Source: Candidatus Salinicoccus stercoripullorum
GTDB lineage: Bacteria > Bacillota > Bacilli > Staphylococcales > Salinicoccaceae
Direction of reading: 5' to 3'
Assembly: GCA_019113295.1 (NCBI GenBank)
Contig: DXHR01000003.1
Location: 232,581 to 296,580 of the forward strand
DNA: 64,000 bases
Every line of letters begins with the position of its first letter. Position 1 is the stretch's first letter. The notes under the pieces were generated by a model, which saw nothing but the letters and a program-made list of their open reading frames with translations, had not been told where the DNA came from and did not search any database. This document shows, one piece after another, positions 9,605 through 18,837 of this stretch. The translations under genes were made by a program, and so were the position numbers.

Positions 9605-10186
9605 TTGGCTGTACGAAAAGGGTTAACGCTTACTGACGTATTGATTACAGTGGTAATCGCATTGGTTTTTGCAATCATCTATTCAATCTGGGGCGGAGTA
9701 TATACGGCGCTCCAGCCGCTCGGGCTCCACTTGAATGAGCTGGTCTACGGTATGTGGTTCATAGCGGCCGTCGTGGCCTACCTCATCATCAGGAAACCAG
9801 GCGTGGCTATCATCGCGGAATTTGCAGCGGCTTCCGGCGAAACCATTGTCATGTTACAGTTCGATGTGATGCTCATGATTTATGGACTGCTTCAGGGACT
9901 TGCGTGTGAAATCGTATTTGCAATTGTGAAATATAAAAGCACTGCACTGATGGTTGCAGTACTCGCAGGAGTGGCAGCGGCACTCTCCACATTGCCGCTA
10001 GACTGGTATTACGGTTATCTCGGACACCTTGAAACATGGAATCTTGTGCTGATGGTGGGCTTTAGAGTGTTGAGTGGTGCACTGATCGCCGGCTGGCTGG
10101 CACATACGCTCTACAGGGGGCTTGGGGAAACCGGAGTGCTGAAACTGGTGGGCTCACGCAGTCCGGACCGCAGCGAGGGACTGTAG
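9605..10186 (+). CDS. ykoE: YkoE, substrate-binding (S) subunit of a thiamine/hydroxymethylpyrimidine ECF transporter
   Basis: Integral membrane S-component of 193 residues with about five or six hydrophobic helices and the YkoE-family start LTLTDVLITVVIALVFAIIYSIW. It binds thiamine or its pyrimidine precursor and works with YkoD and YkoC. TTG 9605 is preferred because GGAGG lies 8 nt upstream; the earlier ATG 9590 is part of that Shine-Dalgarno. It is the first gene after a TPP riboswitch, which fixes the vitamin class. Only 3 nt separate it from ykoD. Confidence 0.92.
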   Translation: MAVRKGLTLTDVLITVVIALVFAIIYSIWGGVYTALQPLGLHLNELVYGMWFIAAVVAYLIIRKPGVAIIAEFAAASGETIVMLQFDVMLMIYGLLQGLACEIVFAIVKYKSTALMVAVLAGVAAALSTLPLDWYYGYLGHLETWNLVLMVGFRVLSGALIAGWLAHTLYRGLGETGVLKLVGSRSPDRSEGL

Positions 10187-10189
10187 AAG

Positions 10190-11614
10190 ATGACAATAGA
10201 CATTGGAAATCTCAGAGTCAGGTTTGACGGAGAAGCGGAGAATCTCTTCAATGGCATGGATATCCGCGTGGAAAAAGGGGAGAAGGTGCTCCTGCTCGGA
10301 CCGAGCGGTTCCGGTAAGACTACGCTCCTCAACATTATGGGCGGCCTCATCTCCCGTGTAATTGACATCCCCATGAAAGCCGACACGCTCAAAGTGTCAG
10401 AAGACGGCGCATATGTCTTCCAGGATCCGGACTCACAGTTCACAATGCCGACAGTCGGGGAAGAACTCGGCTTTGTACTTGAAAATAAAGGAGTCCAAAG
10501 AGCAGAGATGGAGCAGCAGTTCACAGATGTCCTTGAAGCTGTCGGGCTGGACGTCCCTGTCGGAATGAATATCCAGGAGCTTTCAGGCGGCATGAAACAG
10601 AAACTCGCAGTAGCATCCGCCCTTCTCCAGGACACGGACACACTGTTCCTGGATGAACCGGCAAGCATGCTTGATGAAGATTCTGCAAGGCATGTCTGGG
10701 ACACGGTTGAAAGTATATGGGACAACCGTACGGTCGTCATCGTCGAGCACAGAGTAGAGTATATATGGGATAAAGTGGACCGGGTGATACTGATGGATGA
10801 CTCCGCCGGTATTGTCCGGGACGGCACGCCCGGGGATATACTCACCAACCATGGTGATCTCCTCAGAGCGTTCGGTGTCTGGCATCCCCGGTCCTGGGAC
10901 AGGGCCCCGGTATTTGAGCGTGCGAAACCGACAGAAGAAATACTCCTCGAGGCGAAAGGCCTGGATGTCAGGCGGCGGAAGGATACCGTCATCAAAGTGG
11001 ACGAGCTGAAGATCAGAAGGGGCGAATGGGTGACCATCGAAGGCGCGAACGGTACAGGCAAGACAAGTCTGCTGCTTGCACTGCTGAAACTCATTCCATC
11101 AGCGGGCGACATTCATCACCGGGGAAAGAAAATCAGGAAGACGAAACATATTGCCGGCAGCGTATATCCGGTTTTCCAGAACCCGGAACTGCAGTTCATC
11201 ACGAATAAAGTTTTTGATGAAGTTTTCATCAATCTTGAAATGCACTTTGATAAAACAGAGGCAATGCGGCAGACCGGGAAGATATTGGAGAGTTTCGGGC
11301 TTTCCCGTGTTGCGCATCTTCATCCTCTTGAAATATCGACAGGACAGAAACGGCGTCTGAGCGTAGCGACTGCTGCAGGAGGCGTACCGGAAATCATCAT
11401 GCTTGATGAGCCGACATTCGGCCTCGATCAGAAACAGACGTTCAGGATGCTGGAATTCTTCGACGGGATGACGAAGGCGGGGAAAACAATCGTCATGATC
11501 ACCCATGATAAGGAAATCCAAAAGCGGTATCCATCAAGGCGGCTGCTGATCGAAGATGGAAGGCTAACAGAAAGGACGGCGGTGGACGATGCTCCAGTCA
11601 ATCAGGAAGTATGA
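10190..11614 (+). CDS. ykoD: YkoD, double ATPase of the ECF thiamine-type transporter
   Basis: Two ATP-binding cassettes fused in 474 residues. The first has Walker A GPSGSGKTTLL, signature LSGGMKQK and Walker B LFLDEP. The second has EGANGTGKTSLL, signature ISTGQKRR and IIMLDEPTFGLD. It energises YkoE/YkoC, replacing the separate EcfA/EcfA' pair used by group II ECF systems. It starts 3 nt after ykoE and overlaps ykoC by 26 bases, so the three genes are one translationally coupled operon under TPP control. Confidence 0.93.
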   Translation: MTIDIGNLRVRFDGEAENLFNGMDIRVEKGEKVLLLGPSGSGKTTLLNIMGGLISRVIDIPMKADTLKVSEDGAYVFQDPDSQFTMPTVGEELGFVLENKGVQRAEMEQQFTDVLEAVGLDVPVGMNIQELSGGMKQKLAVASALLQDTDTLFLDEPASMLDEDSARHVWDTVESIWDNRTVVIVEHRVEYIWDKVDRVILMDDSAGIVRDGTPGDILTNHGDLLRAFGVWHPRSWDRAPVFERAKPTEEILLEAKGLDVRRRKDTVIKVDELKIRRGEWVTIEGANGTGKTSLLLALLKLIPSAGDIHHRGKKIRKTKHIAGSVYPVFQNPELQFITNKVFDEVFINLEMHFDKTEAMRQTGKILESFGLSRVAHLHPLEISTGQKRRLSVATAAGGVPEIIMLDEPTFGLDQKQTFRMLEFFDGMTKAGKTIVMITHDKEIQKRYPSRRLLIEDGRLTERTAVDDAPVNQEV

Positions 11615-12380
11615 AACCTTTGTCGATCGTTCCAACCCCATCATTAAAATAGGGCTTGCGGCAGTGCTTTTCATCACAGTGGTTTTTGTCCACAATCCGA
11701 ACCATCTGTTTCATCTTTCACTGATCCTGCTGATTGCGATGATAGTACTCTCCGGTGTGAAACTCCGGTACCTTGCAGCCCTGCTTGCGGTCATGCTTCT
11801 ATTCGGCTTCATATCGAGCCTCTACATGATATTCTACGGTGAAGGTACGACCATACTGTACAGTTTCGGAATCATCCATATTACCGAAGAGAGTTTCGTC
11901 CGCGGCATCCATGTGATGATGCGGGGCCTTGCATTATCATTCTTCGGTGCGCTCATCATTTTCACGACCCGCATCACAGATGTGTTCTACAGTCTGATGC
12001 AGCAGCTGGGACTCAAGCCCAAATATGCCTATTCGTTCATGGCTGCGGTGCGCATGGTTCCGATCATCATTTCGGAATACATGGCGCTCAGGCAGGCGAG
12101 GAAGGTGAGAAGGGCCCTCATCCACAAAAAATATGTGACGGGGATGAAAGGGTTCAAAGCGACGATCATCACACTGCTGAGTCAGAGTATAAGGCGTGCC
12201 TACCGTCTTGGAATCGCAATGGAATCGAAAGGATTTGATGACGGACCGAGAACCTACTATCACCGGACATCATTTTCGATATCCGATATTTATCTCATAC
12301 TGTTCATTGCAGCATGCATCTTTCTGTCATTACAGCTGGGCCAGGTGATCACGCCGTTTGAGAGTACCGATGCAAGATAG
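11589..12380 (+). CDS. ykoC: YkoC, transmembrane (T) subunit of the ECF transporter
   Basis: CbiQ/EcfT-family T-component of 263 residues, with four to five membrane segments and the coupling-helix region around MALRQARKVRRALIHKKY plus a second Ala-Arg-rich motif SQSIRRAYRLGIAMESKGFD. It couples the two ATPase domains of YkoD to YkoE. The start ATG 11589 lies inside the ykoD 3' end. It is the last gene of the TPP-regulated operon; no clear terminator is visible before the next promoter. Confidence 0.92.
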   Translation: MLQSIRKYETFVDRSNPIIKIGLAAVLFITVVFVHNPNHLFHLSLILLIAMIVLSGVKLRYLAALLAVMLLFGFISSLYMIFYGEGTTILYSFGIIHITEESFVRGIHVMMRGLALSFFGALIIFTTRITDVFYSLMQQLGLKPKYAYSFMAAVRMVPIIISEYMALRQARKVRRALIHKKYVTGMKGFKATIITLLSQSIRRAYRLGIAMESKGFDDGPRTYYHRTSFSISDIYLILFIAACIFLSLQLGQVITPFESTDAR

Positions 12381-12400
12381 TATTTCTGATCAAATAGCTT

Positions 12401-12429
12401 TGAAATATGGACTGAAAACATATATACTG
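12401..12429 (+). promoter_or_regulatory. Sigma-A type promoter for ricA
   Basis: TTGAAA (12401-12406), 17-nt spacer, TATACT (12424-12429), about 90 nt before the ricA start. Confidence 0.65.
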
Positions 12430-12522
12430 TACAGGAGATTTTAATAATGAAAATGCACATGCCAGTGTTTCGGGAGTATGAGAATGCTGGACGTTGTAAT
12501 ATGATATAAAGGTGGAAGCAGG

Positions 12523-12945
12523 ATGTATAGCAAAGATGAAATCGTGAATGAGGCAAAGCAGTTGGGCAAAATGATGTCAGAGACCGAACAGGTTGAATTC
12601 TTTAAAAAGGCGGAAGCGAAAATCCATGAGAACAAGGATGTCCGTGAGAAGATGGCGAGCCTTAAGAGTCTGCAGAAACAGGCGGTCAACTTCCAGAACT
12701 ACGGCAAGGAACGTGCCTATAACCTGACAGAGGAAAAAATCAAAAAGATAGAAGCGGAACTGGACGAGATGCCCATCGTTACACAGTTCAAGGAATCACA
12801 GGGGCAGGTCAATGAGCTCCTCCAGATGGTGTCACACGCAATCAGCCAGACCGTGACGGATGAAATCATCACCACAACAGGCGGTGATCTGCTGCAGGGT
12901 GAAACAGGCGCTGCGATGAGAAACAGACCCAACCAGGGCAATTAA
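12523..12945 (+). CDS. ricA: RicA (YmcA), mRNA-maturation/biofilm regulator
   Basis: YlbF/YmcA-family helical protein, 140 residues. In Bacillus subtilis RicA acts with RicF and RicT to direct RNase Y processing and to promote biofilm, sporulation and competence; RNase Y itself is encoded 10 kb upstream. The family core MYSKDEIVNEAKQLGKMMSETEQVEFFKKAE is helical and charged. The protein has no cysteine at all, which matters because the Bacillus Ric complex binds Fe-S clusters. Ribosome binding site AAAGGTGG precedes ATG 12523. miaB, its usual upstream neighbour, is absent here. Confidence 0.88.
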   Translation: MYSKDEIVNEAKQLGKMMSETEQVEFFKKAEAKIHENKDVREKMASLKSLQKQAVNFQNYGKERAYNLTEEKIKKIEAELDEMPIVTQFKESQGQVNELLQMVSHAISQTVTDEIITTTGGDLLQGETGAAMRNRPNQGN

Positions 12946-12966
12946 ACAGAATGAACGGTAGATGAG

Positions 12967-13000
12967 GGGCTGTACATCAGATTGATGTATAGTCCTTTTA
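12967..13000 (+). terminator. Terminator of ricA
   Basis: Twelve-pair stem (12967-12978 with 12984-12995, two G-U pairs), 5-nt loop, then TTTTAT. It lies directly before the thiW ribosome binding site, so it could also act as an attenuator for thiW. Confidence 0.6.
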
Positions 13001-13017
13001 TAAAATGGAGGTGCCAT

Positions 13018-13515
13018 ATGACCAGGAAATTGACTTTGACAGGCGTATTCACAGCTTTGAACGTAGTGCTCGGCATGTTCATCATCATTCCTATGGGACC
13101 TGTAAGGGCGGCGCCAGTGCAGCACCTGATCAATGTCATAAGCGTAGTGTTCACCGGGCCGTGGGGCATCGTACAGGCTTTCCTGTCCTCGACGATACGC
13201 ATTCTGATGGGGACAGGGTCGCCGTTTGCATATCCCGGCAGCATGGCCGGTGCGCTTCTGGCATGGCTGTTCTACAGACGTTTCAGGAAACTTTCAACGG
13301 CCGCAGCCGGGGAAGTCATAGGCACCGGGGTTTTTGGTTCCATTGCCACTCTGCCGATCATCATGGTGATCGGACTGGAACTTGAATTCTTCTACGTCCT
13401 TGCACCGGCCTTCATACTGAGTTCGCTGATAGGAGCACTGATATCATGGATCCTGCTTGGACAGCTTGAGAAAAAAGGTATACTCGACCGCTTCAACAAT
13501 GAAAGGCGGCCGTGA
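13018..13515 (+). CDS. thiW: ThiW-family ECF S-component (thiazole-precursor uptake)
   Basis: Small membrane protein of 165 residues with about five hydrophobic segments. It begins TRKLTLTGVFTALNVVLG, contains PVQHLINVISVVFTGPW and ends in a short charged tail. This matches the ThiW family, the predicted S-component for the thiazole moiety of thiamine. GGAGG lies 6 nt before ATG 13018. No ATPase or T-subunit is next to it, so it would share a general ECF module encoded elsewhere. I see no THI box here, unlike ykoE. The pairing of ykoE and thiW about 3 kb apart suggests salvage of both halves of thiamine. Confidence 0.85.
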   Translation: MTRKLTLTGVFTALNVVLGMFIIIPMGPVRAAPVQHLINVISVVFTGPWGIVQAFLSSTIRILMGTGSPFAYPGSMAGALLAWLFYRRFRKLSTAAAGEVIGTGVFGSIATLPIIMVIGLELEFFYVLAPAFILSSLIGALISWILLGQLEKKGILDRFNNERRP

Positions 13516-13556
13516 TATAATTCTATATATACAAACAGAACAATGGAAGTGTTGAT

Positions 13557-16076
13557 ATGCAGAAAGTAACACCGATGATGCAGCAGTATCTGAAGATAAA
13601 GGATGAGCATCCGGATGTTTTATTATTATACAGGCTCGGGGACTTCTACGAACTTTTCTACGATGATGCAATCACCGCAAGCAAAGTCCTGGAAATCACC
13701 CTGACTTCACGTGACAAGAAAAAGGATCCGATCCCGATGTGCGGTGTCCCCTACCACTCGGCGAAGGGCTATATAGAACGGCTGATCGATCATGGATACA
13801 AAGTGGCGATCTGTGAGCAGATGGAGGACCCGAAACAGGTCAAAGGCATGGTGAAGCGGGAAGTGGTCCGCATCATCACTCCGGGGACGCTGATCGATGA
13901 TTTCGGCATGGAGGATGGGAAAAGCAACTACATCCTTGCGCTCAGTGAAAACAGAGGCAGCTACATCACTGCCTATTCCGATATTTCTACGGGTGAGATA
14001 AATGCATTTACAACAGCCGACCCGGTCATACTCAAAAGTGAGATCGACCGTATCCGTCCGAGTGAGATCGTGGTGGAGGAAAGTATCACGGGCATCCTTG
14101 ATGAATTGTATCAGGACCCGCCATTCAATACACCGTACAGCAGCGATGAATTTCATGAACTTGAATGCAGTACGGAGATCACGGATGAGGAAAAAGAGAC
14201 GCTGAGTCTTCTCATATCCTATATCCGCTCGGTAAATATGCGTGAACTGAAACATTTCAGGGCAGTTGAAAAGCATAAGATCAAAGAGACAATGCAGCTG
14301 AATTATGCGGCAATCTCCAATCTGGAGTTGTTGGAAAGCCTTCAGACGAAAAAGACGAAAGGATCCCTGTTCTGGTATCTGAATGAGACGGGCACACCGA
14401 TGGGCAAACGCAAACTCAGAAAATGGGTGGAGCGCCCTCTGCTCAATGAAAGAATGATCAAGCTGCGTCAGGATGCAGTCGAAATGCTGCTCGGCCATTT
14501 CCTCGAACGGGAGGATATGCGCGGGCTGCTTGATGACGTCTATGATATAGAACGGCTGGTCGGCAGGCTGAGCTTCGGCAACATCGACGCAAAGGACCTG
14601 GTGCAGCTGAGGGATTCCCTCGGTGTCCTGCCCGGTCTCGAATCCCTGCTCGGTGACACCGGCCTGCTCGAATCAGAATTGTTCACCGGGTTCGATCCGC
14701 TTGGTGATGTCCACACCCTTCTGCAGCAGAGCCTGCATGATTCACCTCCGAAAACCATAAGGGAGGGCGGCATCTTCAAGGATGGCTACAATGAAAAGTT
14801 GGATGAATTACGTTATATTTCAAACAACGGCCGTACGTGGCTGAATAGCTATATTGAGGATGAACGCGAGCGTACCGGGATAAAAAACCTGAAAGTCGGC
14901 TTCAACAAAGTGTTCGGCTACTACATCGAAATCTCCAAGGCGAATGCGGTGAACTTTGATGCAGATGCATTCGAATACAGCAGAAAACAGACGCTGACGA
15001 ATGCGGAACGCTTCATCACGCCGGAACTGAAAGAGATGGAATCCAAAATATTGAGTGCCCAGGATGAGAGCATCATACTTGAACATAACCTGTTCAATGA
15101 GATAAGGCGCGAGATGGAAGCATACATCGACAGACTCCAGGCGACGGCGGATCTGATCAGTACACTGGATTGTGTAATATCATTCGCCACAGTTGCTAAT
15201 GAATACCGCCTCGTACGTCCGGAGTTCACGGATGGTGAACTGGATATAGAAGAAGGGCGGCATCCTGTCGTGGAGAAGGTCATCGGTGAAAATACGTATG
15301 TACCGAACTCGCTTACGATGGATGAGTCCACTTTCGTCTATCTGATCACAGGGCCGAACATGTCGGGTAAGAGCACATATATGCGCCAGACGGCGATCAT
15401 CAGCATACTTGCCCAGATGGGGATGTATGTCCCTGCAAAATCCGCCAGGCTGCCGATATTCGACCAGATCTTCACACGGATCGGGGCGAGCGATGATCTT
15501 GCAAGCGGCAAATCCACATTCATGATCGAGATGATGGAGGCGAATGACGCGCTTAAAAATGCCACTGAGGACAGCCTGCTCATCTTTGATGAGATCGGGC
15601 GCGGCACATCCACATATGATGGTATGGCTCTGGCCCAGTCGATGCTCGAGTTCATCCATGATGAAATCGGGGCGAAGACTTTATTCTCCACGCATTATCA
15701 TGAAATTACGAGACTCGGCCAGACATTGTCCGGTCTTAAAAATGTCCATGTCAAGGCGACGGAATACGACGGCAGGCTGGTCTTCCTCCACAAGGTCAAG
15801 CCGGGAGCGGTGGAGAGGAGCTACGGCATCCATGTGGCGCGTCTTGCGGAACTGCCGGAAGATGTGACAGACAGGGCCGACACTCTGCTCTATATGTTCG
15901 AGAGTGGTACAGAAGTGCCTGCAGAGCAGCTGGAGCTGGCACTTGATGATAACGAATCCTATAATGACCATCCGATTGTCGATATGCTGAAACAGATGGA
16001 TATAAACAACCTGACACCGATGGATGCACTGATGAAACTGAATGAGATGAAAAACAGATTAAAAGGCGGGGGATGA
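13557..16076 (+). CDS. mutS: DNA mismatch repair protein MutS
   Basis: Mismatch-sensing ATPase, 839 residues, close to family length. The mismatch-reading loop GDFYELF with the Phe-x-Glu pair lies near residue 28. The C-terminal ATPase has Walker A TGPNMSGKSTYMRQ, Walker B LLIFDEIGRGTST and STHYHEI. The start ATG 13557 follows GGAAGTG. mutL begins one base after the TGA stop region (ATG 16078), so the two form an operon. Confidence 0.97.
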   Translation: MQKVTPMMQQYLKIKDEHPDVLLLYRLGDFYELFYDDAITASKVLEITLTSRDKKKDPIPMCGVPYHSAKGYIERLIDHGYKVAICEQMEDPKQVKGMVKREVVRIITPGTLIDDFGMEDGKSNYILALSENRGSYITAYSDISTGEINAFTTADPVILKSEIDRIRPSEIVVEESITGILDELYQDPPFNTPYSSDEFHELECSTEITDEEKETLSLLISYIRSVNMRELKHFRAVEKHKIKETMQLNYAAISNLELLESLQTKKTKGSLFWYLNETGTPMGKRKLRKWVERPLLNERMIKLRQDAVEMLLGHFLEREDMRGLLDDVYDIERLVGRLSFGNIDAKDLVQLRDSLGVLPGLESLLGDTGLLESELFTGFDPLGDVHTLLQQSLHDSPPKTIREGGIFKDGYNEKLDELRYISNNGRTWLNSYIEDERERTGIKNLKVGFNKVFGYYIEISKANAVNFDADAFEYSRKQTLTNAERFITPELKEMESKILSAQDESIILEHNLFNEIRREMEAYIDRLQATADLISTLDCVISFATVANEYRLVRPEFTDGELDIEEGRHPVVEKVIGENTYVPNSLTMDESTFVYLITGPNMSGKSTYMRQTAIISILAQMGMYVPAKSARLPIFDQIFTRIGASDDLASGKSTFMIEMMEANDALKNATEDSLLIFDEIGRGTSTYDGMALAQSMLEFIHDEIGAKTLFSTHYHEITRLGQTLSGLKNVHVKATEYDGRLVFLHKVKPGAVERSYGIHVARLAELPEDVTDRADTLLYMFESGTEVPAEQLELALDDNESYNDHPIVDMLKQMDINNLTPMDALMKLNEMKNRLKGGG

Positions 16077-16077
16077 C

Positions 16078-17949
16078 ATGTCTTCGATCAGAGTGCTTGA
16101 TCCAAAGATACAGAACAAAATAGCCGCAGGTGAAGTGGTGGAGCGCCCGAGCTCCGTCGTCAAGGAGCTGATTGAGAATTCCCTCGATGCAAACGCAGAT
16201 GAGATCGAGGTGTTCATCGAGGAATCCGGCATGAAGCTGATACGGGTCGTCGATAACGGCGATGGCATCCACCAGATGGATGCGCCGCTTTTGTTCCAAA
16301 GACATGCCACGAGCAAGATTGAAGATGATTACGATCTTTTCCAGATCCGTTCACTCGGATTCCGCGGCGAGGCTCTGGCAAGTATCGGTGCTGTGGCCAG
16401 AGTGAAGGTGGAAACAAAGCATCTCAACGGGGAACCGGTCTCCATACGGTTTGAAGGCGGGGAGCTGAAAGAACAGGGGCCCGGCAAGGAACGTCAGGGG
16501 ACGGATATATCCATCAGTGAACTGTTCTTCAATACCCCGGCCCGTCTGAAATATGTCAGATCCATGCGGACCGAAAGCGGCAAGATCATAGATATCATCC
16601 AAAGGATGGCGCTTGCCTGCCCGGGAGTCAGCTTCAGGCTGACACTCGATCACAGTGAGAAGCTCTACACAAAGGGCAACGGCAATTTAAAAGAGGTCAT
16701 CAGTGACATATACGGTCTCAACATCGCCCGGCATGCTGTGAGGATCGATGCTCAGGATGCTGATTTTAAAATAACGGGATATGCGGTACGGCCGGAAGTG
16801 AACCGCAGCAACAGAAACTACATCAATCTTTCCGTGAACAAACGGCATATCAGGAATTTCAGGCTGTCACAGTCCATCATCAACGCCTACCATACACTGC
16901 TGGCAAAGGATAAATACCCGGTTGTCGTCATCGATATGGAGATGGACCCGAAAATCGTGGATGTCAACGTGCATCCGGCAAAAATAGAAGTCAGGTTCTC
17001 CAAAGAGAAGGAGCTGAATGGACTGCTTGAATCATCTGTACGCACGTCGCTCAAGGATGAGATGCTGATTCCGGATGTGACGAAGCAGTTTAAAGGACAG
17101 AAGACAGAAGCAGAGCAGTCCGCCATAGATTTTACTGTGCGGGAAGAACGGCCGGCACAGACGGGACAACCGCATCATAGTGAAGTCCGGTCTGAACCGG
17201 AACGGGAAGTCTATAGGAGTGAACAGAGGGAAACGTACAGCACATCGACTGGGCAGGAGAACGTCCCGGCTGCCGAAACGCCTGTGCCAGCGCCCCTGAA
17301 AGAACATTCACTCCCGCAGGAGGAAAAGATTGAGGAAAGCCCCCGGGAAGAAAGAATGAAGGAGAAGCTTCCCTACCTTGAGATTGTGGGCCAGCTTCAC
17401 GGCACATACATCATCCTCCAGAATGAGTCGGGGATGTATATGATGGACCAGCATGCTGCGCAGGAACGTATAAAATATGAATTCTACTATGATCATATCA
17501 ATGTGGATGAAGATGCCGGCGTCCCGCTCCTCATCCCGTACACCTTTGAATTCCCTCTGGATGATATAATAACCATAGACGAGAAACTGAAAGACCTGAA
17601 GCAGCTCGGTTTTGAAATTGAAAAGAGTGGCGTGAAGCAGTATTCGGTAACCCGGCATCCTTCCTGGGTTGATGAAAGGAATCCGGAAGCCGACATTGAA
17701 CAGCTGATCCATTTCGTGGCGGAGAAGGACCACTTCAGTGTGAGTGAATACCGTGAGGAAATGTCGATCATGATGAGCTGTAAACAATCGATAAAAGCGA
17801 ACCACTATCTGGATAAAAAACACATGGCAGCACTGCTTGAAGAACTCGGCAGGTGCGATTCGCCTTATACCTGTCCGCACGGCAGACCGGTTATCATTCA
17901 CATGACCACTTATGAAATCGAGCGGATGTTCAACCGAATAATGAAATAG
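16078..17949 (+). CDS. mutL: DNA mismatch repair protein MutL
   Basis: GHKL ATPase and endonuclease, 623 residues. N-terminal ATPase motifs are LIENSLDANADEIEV, DNGDGI and GFRGEALASI. A variable Glu/Pro-rich linker spans about 350-435. The C-terminal domain carries the nuclease motif DQHAAQERIKYE, then SCKQSIKANH and CPHGRP. This latent nicking type is expected in bacteria without MutH. It follows mutS directly and is followed 12 nt later by a hydrolase gene. Confidence 0.97.
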   Translation: MSSIRVLDPKIQNKIAAGEVVERPSSVVKELIENSLDANADEIEVFIEESGMKLIRVVDNGDGIHQMDAPLLFQRHATSKIEDDYDLFQIRSLGFRGEALASIGAVARVKVETKHLNGEPVSIRFEGGELKEQGPGKERQGTDISISELFFNTPARLKYVRSMRTESGKIIDIIQRMALACPGVSFRLTLDHSEKLYTKGNGNLKEVISDIYGLNIARHAVRIDAQDADFKITGYAVRPEVNRSNRNYINLSVNKRHIRNFRLSQSIINAYHTLLAKDKYPVVVIDMEMDPKIVDVNVHPAKIEVRFSKEKELNGLLESSVRTSLKDEMLIPDVTKQFKGQKTEAEQSAIDFTVREERPAQTGQPHHSEVRSEPEREVYRSEQRETYSTSTGQENVPAAETPVPAPLKEHSLPQEEKIEESPREERMKEKLPYLEIVGQLHGTYIILQNESGMYMMDQHAAQERIKYEFYYDHINVDEDAGVPLLIPYTFEFPLDDIITIDEKLKDLKQLGFEIEKSGVKQYSVTRHPSWVDERNPEADIEQLIHFVAEKDHFSVSEYREEMSIMMSCKQSIKANHYLDKKHMAALLEELGRCDSPYTCPHGRPVIIHMTTYEIERMFNRIMK

Positions 17950-17961
17950 GGGGATGCAGGC

Positions 17962-18837
17962 ATGAAGATCAGCGAGCAGTATATTGAAAATGAGGGCAGG
18001 CGCATACGGGTCAAGGTTTTCAAACCCCGTAACCCCATCTGTGCCATCCAGGTCATGCACGGCCTGGCGGAGCATATGGAGAGATATGATGAATTGAATA
18101 CCTGGCTTGGCATGAACGACTGCATGGTTGTCATGCATGATCACCGGGGGCATGGCAGGGATGCTCAGATACCGGGGCATTTTGACGACTTCAACCAGTT
18201 GATCAGTGATGCGGCAGCGGTCTCCGCCATCATTCCCGTGACACTAAAAAAATTCATTCTGGGACATTCCATGGGCTCCATTGCAGCCCGCCGGCTTCTG
18301 GAGCAGTCCATCTATGACGGCGGCATCATAGTGGGGACAGGAAACAAGGACAATTTACTGGACAGTGCGGCAATCGCCGGTCTGGCCGCCCTCGCCGGGG
18401 TCAGAGGAAAACAAAAATCCCGCACAATAAACACACTCGCCTTCCTTGGTTATGATGATGCATTCAAAGGCACCCAAAAGAACAGATGGCTCTGCAGTGA
18501 CCCGGAGGTGGTCGGCATGTACAATGAAGATCCCCTTTGCGGTTTTTTGATGTCGAACGGTGCATTATATGAAATTGTAAAAAATATCAGGGAGGCCGGG
18601 AAGCAAAGGAATCTGAAAGCACTTGCCCCCGATGTACCCATACTTCTGATCGGCGGTAAAAATGATCCTTTTTCGAACTTCGGCAGGGATATACGGGTGC
18701 TTGCCCGGACGCTGATCCGGTTTGCCGATTCTGTAACTGTACAGCTCTATGATGACAGCAGGCATGAAGTCCTGTTCGAAAAGAACCGTGAACAAGTATA
18801 TAACAGATTATTCGAGTGGGTGATGAGGAATGTCTAA
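17962..18837 (+). CDS. Alpha/beta hydrolase (monoacylglycerol lipase/lysophospholipase-like)
   Basis: Serine hydrolase of 291 residues. The nucleophile elbow GHSMGS lies near residues 98-103. The probable acid is the Asp in GGKNDPFS and the catalytic His is in DSRHEVLFE. HGLAEHMERY near the N-terminus is the usual oxyanion region of the lysophospholipase/Hydrolase_4 group. No signal peptide is seen, so it is cytosolic. It lies between mutL and miaA, as a similar hydrolase does before miaA in staphylococci. Its stop overlaps the miaA start by 8 bases. The natural substrate is unknown. Confidence 0.85.
   Translation: MKISEQYIENEGRRIRVKVFKPRNPICAIQVMHGLAEHMERYDELNTWLGMNDCMVVMHDHRGHGRDAQIPGHFDDFNQLISDAAAVSAIIPVTLKKFILGHSMGSIAARRLLEQSIYDGGIIVGTGNKDNLLDSAAIAGLAALAGVRGKQKSRTINTLAFLGYDDAFKGTQKNRWLCSDPEVVGMYNEDPLCGFLMSNGALYEIVKNIREAGKQRNLKALAPDVPILLIGGKNDPFSNFGRDIRVLARTLIRFADSVTVQLYDDSRHEVLFEKNREQVYNRLFEWVMRNV

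Noticed and set aside
10111..11112. 333-codon minus-strand frame opposite ykoD
   Set aside because: Ser/Thr/Pro-rich antisense shadow of the duplicated ATPase gene; no start signal.
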